DNA of 64,000 nucleotides from Sphagnum magellanicum. Its lineage: Eukaryota > Streptophyta > Sphagnopsida > Sphagnales > Sphagnaceae. The notes under the pieces were generated by a model. The model did no database searches and had not been told where the DNA came from. It worked only from the letters and a program-made list of their open reading frames with translations. Of this stretch, positions 56,806 through 64,000 are shown one piece after another. The position numbers and the translations under genes were made by a program. The stretch covers positions 6,014,001 through 6,078,000 of the forward strand of contig CM038919.1 of the NCBI GenBank assembly GCA_021904315.1, in the 5' to 3' direction. Numbering within the stretch: position 1 is the first letter of the stretch; every line of letters begins with the position of its first letter.

Positions 56806-58960
56806 TTATTGATGGTAACATTGCAACAACCCATTAAAGGACCAAAATTTCTCACCTTGGAAAGACAAATTGTTGTCACAATGAAAGGTATACAATTGGG
56901 TTTGACAAATGTCAATTACAAGTATGAAATCACATATCAAAACATCCTTCCTTGAAACAAACATTAAGAGGGATTGCATCACCTTCATCAATGGAAACAC
57001 AATTTGAAACCCCAATAATAAATGGATGTCCATGAAAAGCCCCAAATTTACTTGTAATGAAATCATAACCATAATAGCCACAATTAAATTCATGAGTTAA
57101 TGAAACCTCTTATAACATCTATAACTAAAAAAATAAAAACCCATGAAAATCACCAAAGGGTCTATTAAAAGGTTTAGCATGTGAAAAAATTACATCAAAT
57201 TTGCAAGTGAAAAAAGTCAAGAGTCATGAAGGTCTATTAATTTACCTTTCAAAAGTTATAACAATTTTACAAATGAAAAAAATCCAAATCCATGAAGGTC
57301 ATCAAATGGTCTATTAAACCTTTTAACTATTACAACAATTTTGCAAATGAAAATAATCCAAATCCATGAAGGTCATCAAATGGTCTATTAAACCTTTTAA
57401 CTATTACAACAATTTTGCAAATGAAAATAATCCAAATCCATGAAGGTCATTAAATGGTCTATTAGACCTCCCAACTATTATAAAAATGAAAAAATAAAAA
57501 TCCATGAAGGTCATTAAATGGTTTATTACATGCCCCAAATGTTACAATAATTTTGTTTGTGAAAAAAATTCAAATCCTTGAAGGTCATTAAAGGTTCTAA
57601 CAGACCTCCCAAATGTTTCAATAATTTTGTAAATGAAAAACTTCCAAATGCATGAATGTCATCAAATGGTCTATCAAACTTCCCACAAACTATAATAGAT
57701 TTGCAACAAAAAAAATCCAATGCCATGATGAATAACAAAGAGTTAATGAGATTCTCAACACATTTGCAAGTTGAAAATACACCCCACAATAATAAGGCAT
57801 ATTGATAATATCACCTTGTAGATTAGTTTGAAATTAGAAATGACATGAAATACACAAGTTTAAATATTAATAACATTCATCTTTGCTAATTGAACAAAAT
57901 TGCAATCAACTTGCATGACTCAAACAATGGCTTGTTTTTACCATGATCCTTTTGAAAGGCTCCAACATGGACATTTAACATGTCTTGACATTTTAAGGAT
58001 TTTATTCCCCTTGGTTTACATGATTGCAACAAGTTTTTGGAATTCCACATACTACTTACATGAATGATTGAAATAATTATATAAGTGCATTATGGAAGCC
58101 TCAATCTGAACAATGAAAATAAAATCACCAAAGGATTGAACTACAAGGTTAATCTTATGCACAACACAATGGACAACCTTTGAAAATGATGTCCAAAATT
58201 CTTTGATTTGCCTAGTGATTCATGTTTTCCCACCCTAAAATAAAGAAGCTTCATTTGCACCAAAACATAACAACATTTTTGACAACTCTTCTTTAATTAG
58301 CCCCCACCTTTCATCAATGTAACCATGATGACTTTGGTGAAATTATTTGAACCTAACCCATCCACAATCCATTTAACACAAAACAAATAGGAACTTTGAT
58401 TTAAAATTGTACCACATAAACACAAACACAAATCCATGAACTATTATCAATGTTTGTAACCTAATCACATGAGCAAGCTATGAAAGAAGCAACTTAAATA
58501 ATTTTGATAGTGGATTTTTGAATTTGGATATACATGAATTTAACAAGGGTTTAACAAGTTGTATCAAACCAATGCATGTTTAGATTATTTGAGACCCTTG
58601 AGCTTAAAAGACTTTATAAAAAACTCATACTTCAACATTGGTTGATCATATGACAAAACATGAAATGTAAAGATTTCATTTGAATAGTTTTCTAATCCCC
58701 CTCACTCGCAAGTTTGTTTACTTGGGCCAAAATAAAACCCCTTTAAACATATAATTTTATGTTTTTCAAATGCACACAATCCTTTGCAATGTATTTCCCA
58801 CCCTTCTTCATCCCAATTTTAGCATATTTGACATTATAATTTGATGGCCCTAATGTTTGGTTAACATGTCCCATTTGCAACCAATTATTTTCACTTTGTT
58901 TTCATTCAAAAAACACATTTGCACTTCACCATATGAATAAACCCTCCTTCTAACACCAAA
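56806..58960 (-). pseudogene. hAT-like transposase remnant (DUF4371 / ZNF862-like type)
   Basis: Minus-strand fragments are colinear with hAT-like transposases of the type also found in ZNF862-like proteins. From 58,400 down: GSNNFTKVIMVTLMKGGG, LCFGANEASLF, then HCVVHKINLVVQSFGDF (58,180-58,112), where relatives have H-C-x-A-H-R-x-N-L-A-V-Q. Next are SIMHLYNYFNHSC, FQKLVAIM.TKGNKILKNVKT with C-stop replacing R-W, and MSMLEPFKRIM (about 57,945). After a 74-bp tandem array, the frame at 57093-56806 continues with RKDVLICDFILVIDICQTQL, YTFHCDNNLS and FWSFNGLL, matching the later catalytic region. Stops and frameshifts make it non-functional. Terminal inverted repeats were not found. An N-terminal zinc-finger part may reach to about 59,050. 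Confidence 0.7.
57110..57790. repeat. 74-bp tandem array (minisatellite), about 9 units
   Basis: The word CATGAAGGTC marks each unit, at 57142, 57224, 57291, 57365, 57439, 57503, 57577, 57651 and 57724. The commonest spacing is 74 bp, with variants of 64, 67 and 82. Two neighbouring units near 57,290-57,440 are almost identical, which points to recent slippage or unequal exchange. The array lies between two parts of the hAT-like transposase remnant. Confidence 0.9.
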
Positions 58961-61592
58961 CCTTCTACCAATGGCATGCGAATTGCTTACTTAGTTTGGA
59001 ATTTTTTTATGCTATCATAATATTTTTTCCATGGCTTCCCCTCATTTTTTTTGCTTATTGCAAGGTGGGTCAAATTGAAAATCAAACAATCCAACAACAT
59101 TTTCAACTCAGGTGATGCCTTAGGTCATGAACCTCTTACACATAATCTACATCTACAAAGGAAGGACCAACATGTTGAACTCGTGATACAAGGACATGGC
59201 CATCATAATTAACAAAATTAGAAAGACCTACATTGTTAAGTGATTTGGGAAAAATAGGTCAAGTGCCTAGGAAAGGAGATTTTGACCCCCGCTAGAGGAT
59301 GCAAATGAAGGGGGAAACATCATTGAATATAAAACAATAAACAATGGAATTGTAACTTGTGGATTCCTACTTGAATGAAAATACTAATGCAACCTTGAAA
59401 AAGATATATATTTTTACATATGAAAATTAACATTTATGATGTAGATCATTGACCTTGGAAGAAACCCATAAAAACAAAGAACACCAAACAAAAAAGATTC
59501 AATAAAGTATAAACTATAAATCACACATGTAGGAAGACTCTAATACATGCAATAAACTTAATTTCAACTTCAACAATGGATGTCATTGTGCTCCAAATCA
59601 ACATAATTGATGAAAATTTCAATTGTCTTTGATAAACACATGCTTTTGAAATTAAATTATGTTCACCAAATTATTTTTTTTACCATATTCTTTGTCATAA
59701 AATTTAAAAAGTCCTAAATAATGAATATTTTCATTAATGGTACAAGATTCTATAATGAGATTTAAATGTTGTGAATTTCATGTTGATAGTATTAGTCATG
59801 TTTTATTTAACATCGGTGAACAATACATTAATGATTTATTATAATTTATAATAATCATTGATCCATATTAATAATGTAGAGTGATATGAAATTATTATAT
59901 AATCAATGCTTTTGCAAAGATTTGTTTGATGGTAAGCCACATATTTTTCAAATCCCATTTTAATATAATTGTATTGTTATCTTTATTTTATTTTATGTTA
60001 TATGAAATAATTTAAAAAATGCATAAAATTATGAAATACAATAAGATACATTTCATTGATTATGACAATAATGCAGTGATATGCACCATGAATTAATACA
60101 TAGGTTTTAGTTAAATTCTCATTCAAACAACATTTACCATGTGTAGGAAAATTTAATAATGAACATGCATTAAATAATAATAATAAAATAACAAACAAGT
60201 TTTTTTTTCAACAAGAAAAGTTTGTGTATAAATTGAATATTGGGTGACAATTGATTTGCCCATGACATTATCTTTTCATTCAAGCCAAGTTGCAAACCAA
60301 GCTGCAAGTTTACCACCTAAAGTGCTCATAATAAATATCATAAATATCCAAAGGGATGAAAATATCAAAATAGATGAATTTTCATTCAAAATGGATGGAA
60401 ATTTGGAATATAATAAATAAATTTCTGTAAGGACACTTTTATTTACTTCAAAAGGAAAATGAAAAAAAATAAAAATAAAAACTATATGATCATGACTAGG
60501 GGCTTTTTTCAGATTTTTGAAATAGGCACATTGGAGGATGATCCCCAAAAAGATTCAACATTAAATGGCAACAATTTTGTATGGATTGTAAAAGATTTTC
60601 AGGAGTCTTATTACAATTGGGGACCTAGGTAATCTAAGTCTAGATGTGAAATTTTAGTTTAAGTTTTTCAAAAAATGGCAAAAAAAGCCCTCAAAACAAT
60701 CAACTTTCTATGTTTTTAAAAATGTTCTGGAAAACAAATTAGCAAACATGTAAACATTCACCACAAAAAAGAACACTCATCATGACATGGTTGCAAACAT
60801 TTTGACTAAAGGTCTTTTAATTAACAAGCATGCATATGAGAATAGTGACATACAAACACCTGGAGCAGATTCTTAGTGTATTTTGAGGGCAATGTATACA
60901 CAAAAATAATGCTTCTTCAAAAACAAGAAGTTTATATTAGAGGCCTCTTCTGGGATGAGCTGCCTATTGCTCATCTGACCGGTGATTTAAGCTTAACATG
61001 CATCTTGTGATTTACAATTGGTAAAGAGGGAGGGCATTCTGCATTTTGGAAATGAGGGGCCTAAGATAAGGTGGTAGTCAATTTCAACCTTTGCATAACT
61101 CAATCACACAATATTGAAACATGCAACAAAACTTGGTAATTTGTCTCCTGGGAATGTTGGGAACCAGTTCCTTGTCAAGTAATTTGTGATGGATACTCAA
61201 CACAGTGTACACCATTAAACTCATTTAGGTTGTTAACAACTTTTGAGAAGCTAATTCTGCCATGGACCAATATTATATCAACACAAAACTTATACAATAG
61301 AGTTATCCGTAAAGTAGGAAAAACACAGCACCAGAACCCTGAGTTTGGTCATACACAGGGTGAGATTTTAAAAAAACCTGCAAAAAAAGTACATTAACAT
61401 TCAAGGGGGGATGAAACTCAAAAAAAAAAAACATCAATTTTGGTAGTAAACTGAGTTTCGTCCTGTCTTTCCTTTTTCCTGAGCGCCTCCACTGCTGCTA
61501 CATTTATATTCACTGCTCCTAATTGTACAACTACTATAATTAGTCTCGAACCTTGTGCATTAAATGCTAAGAATCAGCATTTCATACGGAGA
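58961..61592. other. AT-rich intergenic, nothing recognised
   Basis: The part near 58,960-59,260 may belong to the hAT remnant's N-terminal coding region. 60,950-61,100 contains a GATTTACAATTGGTAAAGAGGG block weakly like the 30640-30960 repeat family. Otherwise no feature. Confidence 0.4.
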
Positions 61593-61598
61593 TTTATT
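61593..61598 (-). terminator. LINE polyadenylation signal
   Basis: AATAAA on the minus strand, 70-75 bp after the ORF2 stop and after a GC-rich 3' UTR. This is the expected position for LINE 3' end formation. Confidence 0.6.
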
Positions 61599-61667
61599 AG
61601 AATGTCTTTACTTTGCGTATACCCACTGAGGAGGAAACCCCGAGAGGGGAGGGAGGCAGCAGCCCCA

Positions 61668-62693
61668 TCAAACATTAAAGAAATCCAAGAAATACAAGGG
61701 GGGCAAGAAGCACCACACGATGGTGACGCCTTCAACCCCAAAGATGCCTAAGTGGCACCATTCCGCCTTGAAGGCTTGATCAATCCTATCTTGAATACTA
61801 GGGTCCCGGGAGGACCGAAGTGAATTAATGGCCTTCCAAGTGGCCATTCCAACCTCAACGGTAGCAACCCAGGCTTGTTGAAGGATTTTCCTAGAGGAAT
61901 ATTGGTTATCAAAATGCTTCCGGCATCTCTCTGTCCAAAGAAAGTAGAGGATAAAACTGCGAAGGATGTCAAGCGGTTGTCTGATGTAGGAGAAGCCTCC
62001 TACATGGTAACCTTGGACTCCGGGAGGGTCATCTTCTCTTTCGAAGACAGTTTCACCGAACAAGACGAAAGGCCAGGAAAAAATGATGTCATTGGGCGCT
62101 CCCCATCTTTGCCATATGTGATAGAAGGCTTCCCAAGCCCGTTTGGCGAGGGGACACTCGAGGAGACAATGTTGAGGGGATTCAGGGGCCTCCTCAGTGC
62201 AAACCTTGCACGTGGGGAGGATCCCCATGCATTGTAACCATGTGCCAACTGGGAGACCCCGGTTTAAAGTGAGCCATATGAGAGTGCCGACCTTCCGCGG
62301 TCGAGCGTTATGCCAGATTCTGGCAATAACTTGCGTGACGATGGAGTTTTGCAGGTTTAACCTTTGAATGAAGGAGCAGATGTTGGCGCTCTGGGTGGGT
62401 TTCCTTGCATTTCGGTAGCCCCGCTTAACAGAATAGCCGAAGAAAGGAGAATCACCCATTTGTGAGGAGGCTTGCCAGTGCCACTCTCCCCGGTCCCAGG
62501 GAAGCCCATCAATGAAACCAGATTCGAAAATCCAGAGTATGGGAAGCTTGGTGAGTGATGGGAACTCTTTGGCAACTTTATATGGGGCTCCGTGTCTTTC
62601 TTGAAAGAGGACCCTGATTGGGTGATAACCTTTAGGGGAGAGGGTTATCACTTGGGAGTTCGTAGCTTTAATGAGACCAGTGGGGGTAACCCT
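61668..62693 (-). CDS. LINE ORF2 C-terminal part with zf-RVT domain
   Basis: This segment is in the same frame as the upstream reverse transcriptase part and is separated from it only by the TAG at 62696-62694. It contains the zf-RVT domain (zinc-binding region of plant LINE reverse transcriptases). The visible blocks are ARIWHNARPRKVGTLIWLTL, CMGILPTCKVC (about 62,205), SPQHCLLECPLAKRAWEAF (about 62,160) and the C-terminal FILYFLWTERCRKHFDNQ, which is usual for this family. It ends at TGA (61670-61668). The C-x2-C...H-C-x3-C residues are all present. Confidence 0.85.
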   Translation of the reverse strand, partial: RVTPTGLIKATNSQVITLSPKGYHPIRVLFQERHGAPYKVAKEFPSLTKLPILWIFESGFIDGLPWDRGEWHWQASSQMGDSPFFGYSVKRGYRNARKPTQSANICSFIQRLNLQNSIVTQVIARIWHNARPRKVGTLIWLTLNRGLPVGTWLQCMGILPTCKVCTEEAPESPQHCLLECPLAKRAWEAFYHIWQRWGAPNDIIFSWPFVLFGETVFEREDDPPGVQGYHVGGFSYIRQPLDILRSFILYFLWTERCRKHFDNQYSSRKILQQAWVATVEVGMATWKAINSLRSSRDPSIQDRIDQAFKAEWCHLGIFGVEGVTIVWCFLPPLYFLDFFNV

Positions 62694-63998
62694 CTAGAAT
62701 TCATTGGCTTGTACCGTGTTGGGGGTGACCCCGGTTACATGGTATATCCATTGTAGAGTGGTGTTGTTTCCAGAGTTTCTTTTACTGATCCAATCCCCTG
62801 CCTGAAAACGGTTAGTGTAAGTTGCAGGATTCCATGGGATGCTCGCTATGATGATTTCTCTGTTGTTCCTGTTGGTGGCGTGGTAGGTCAACCGGAGGGC
62901 TTGGAGGCTTTTCCATGCCCTGCCCTGCTGGTCCCAGAGATCTTTGATTCGGGTGCAGCCAGAATTGGCAATGGCTCGTCCTTCATTGCGACCACTCACT
63001 CCCAGAGGGTGACCAGTCATGTTGAGGATGAGAGGGTTGCTGAAAATAGGCTGTCTGAGAACCTCCGCATGGGATGCGGGTTCGGACTTTGCTAGACCAA
63101 CTCTTACGTTGAGCCAAGAGCCAAGGATGCTCTTCCAAAATGAGCATTTCAATTTTTTGAGCTTCGGGGCGGCAAAGAGCCAATTTATATCCGGGATGCT
63201 TGGCCCTTTGCCGTGCACCGGGAGATAAACTTGATCCGCTCGGTGCCTTAAAATCTCTTTCCAGGGTTCTCCTCCTGGGGCAAGACCTCTCACCAGAAGT
63301 TTGGCAAGAAGTGCTTCGGATTGTGCCTTGGGGTCTATGATCCCTAAGCCACCGCTAGACAAAGGAAGTGTAAGAGAGTCCCATTTGACCTTGGCCCGTG
63401 TATTGGAAACCTTTCCCCCCCAAATGAAGTTTCGTACCACTCCTCTGATTTGGTTGCACATCCTCATATTGGGGTTCCAACAGGCTGCTAGATACCACAT
63501 TGAGGAAAGCAATACTTGATTGGCAACCAAAATTCTACCAGCAAGAGAGAGGTTGCACTTGCCCCAGGTAATCATCTTCCCTTTTAGGTTGAACATGAGT
63601 TTTTCAAAATTGGCCTCGATGGGTAACCGAAAGCCTATTTGGATGCCTAAGTATCGAACCCCTTGTCCCTCAGGGATCCATCTCAGCCCAACTTCTTGTC
63701 CCCATTCCCATTCCTTTTTTTCCTTGCTGGCCCATATGGCCGCAGATTTTCCCCAATTGATTTTTGCCCCAGAGGCAAGACAAAATAGATCAAGGACCGC
63801 CCGAGCTTTGTTTAAGTTACTTGGGGATCCCTTAAGGTAAAGTGCGGTGTCATCCGCGAAAGTTTGATCCCGGACGCATCCGCCTTTGGGGAGGTGCATT
63901 CCGTCTATTTCGTGCTTTGGGTCATCCAGCATATGGCCTAGAACATCCATAGCAAGAATGAACAGGTATGGAGCTAGTGGACAGCCTTGTCGGACTGA
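62694..63998 (-). CDS. LINE ORF2 reverse transcriptase part (partial, truncated by window edge)
   Basis: Open from the window edge, with VRQGCPLAPYLFILAMD at 63,995-63,945 (RT motif 4) and FADDTALYLKG near 63,860 (the catalytic A-D-D, intact). ASGAKINWGKSAAIWA and VRYLGIQIGFRLP follow, then the thumb region LSLAGRILVANQVLLSSMWYLAACW and FIWGG. This is the normal order for plant L1-type ORF2. The frame ends at a TAG (62696-62694), after which the same frame continues into zf-RVT, so the stop is a nonsense mutation inside ORF2 rather than its natural end. No other stop or frameshift was seen in about 777 codons. Confidence 0.9.
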   Translation of the reverse strand, partial: SVRQGCPLAPYLFILAMDVLGHMLDDPKHEIDGMHLPKGGCVRDQTFADDTALYLKGSPSNLNKARAVLDLFCLASGAKINWGKSAAIWASKEKKEWEWGQEVGLRWIPEGQGVRYLGIQIGFRLPIEANFEKLMFNLKGKMITWGKCNLSLAGRILVANQVLLSSMWYLAACWNPNMRMCNQIRGVVRNFIWGGKVSNTRAKVKWDSLTLPLSSGGLGIIDPKAQSEALLAKLLVRGLAPGGEPWKEILRHRADQVYLPVHGKGPSIPDINWLFAAPKLKKLKCSFWKSILGSWLNVRVGLAKSEPASHAEVLRQPIFSNPLILNMTGHPLGVSGRNEGRAIANSGCTRIKDLWDQQGRAWKSLQALRLTYHATNRNNREIIIASIPWNPATYTNRFQAGDWISKRNSGNNTTLQWIYHVTGVTPNTVQANEF

Positions 63999-64000
63999 CC

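Larger units (their letters stand above)
61593..64000 (-). mobile_element. LINE (non-LTR retrotransposon), 3' part, runs off the window end
   Basis: The ORF2 3' half (reverse transcriptase, then zf-RVT) is read on the minus strand from the window edge to a TGA at 61668. A GC-rich 3' UTR and an AATAAA at 61598-61593 follow. A poly-A tail (poly-T on the plus strand) is not obvious below 61,593, so the exact end is uncertain. The 5' part (endonuclease, ORF1) lies beyond 64,000. Composition is GC-richer and the frame is far better kept than in the other retroelements here, so this is the youngest large insertion in the window. Confidence 0.9.

Noticed and set aside
1-64000. CRISPR arrays, prokaryotic operons, riboswitches, tRNA or rRNA genes
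   Set aside because: The tandem arrays lack regular repeat-spacer structure and the sequence is plainly plant nuclear. No tRNA cloverleaf or rRNA core was recognised by eye; tRNAscan-SE and Infernal would settle this.

Overview
The window is nuclear DNA of a land plant with a large, repeat-rich genome. Supporting this are Ty1/copia and Ty3/gypsy chromovirus retrotransposons, a zf-RVT type plant LINE, a decayed hAT-like transposase, several MITE-like inverted-repeat elements and one plant-specific IQD-like gene, all set in AT-rich sequence. A fern or another large-genome non-flowering plant is my best guess, but the sequence alone does not fix the species. I see no bacterial operons, CRISPR arrays, rRNA or tRNA genes.

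Layout. 0.5-2.3 kb: a small internally deleted copia element (minus) with two 221-bp LTRs. 3.5-4.4 kb: a three-unit tandem repeat. 6-10 kb: a less AT-rich, unassigned stretch with a diverged repeat pair and two hairpins. 11-19 kb: AT-rich intergenic DNA with diverged dispersed repeats, a long degenerate 13-bp-type array and a tetranucleotide array. 19.1-25.6 kb: a complete but decayed Ty3/gypsy chromovirus (minus) with LTRs, gag, protease, RT, RNase H, integrase, chromodomain and polypurine tract. 27.8-37.6 kb: a patchwork of MITEs and palindromic repeats. 39.5-41.6 kb: the only convincing host gene, an IQD (IQ67-domain family)-like protein on the minus strand, with a GC-richer leader and possible promoter up to about 42.5 kb. 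43.5-44.0 kb: two foldback elements. 49.1-52.3 kb: a decayed plus-strand non-LTR element whose reverse transcriptase is followed by a Cys/His motif and a possible restriction-like endonuclease region. 53.8-54.0 kb: a MITE with TTA target duplication. 56.8-59.0 kb: a decayed hAT-like transposase (minus) interrupted by a 74-bp tandem array. 61.6-64.0 kb: the 3' half of a LINE (minus), open apart from one in-frame TAG, running off the window end.

The elements do not form a pathway; the window is one gene island in a sea of transposon remains. Most retroelements carry C-to-T/G-to-A type decay (Arg to His, Cys, Gln, Trp or stop; catalytic Asp to Asn), as expected from methylated-cytosine deamination. 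The most interesting items are the IQD-like protein that keeps the family's flanking motifs but lacks a recognisable IQ67 calmodulin-binding core, several long RNA-foldable hairpins, the minisatellite inside the hAT transposase, the size-asymmetric gypsy LTRs and the nearly intact LINE. I found no convincing evidence for a wholly new biological system.
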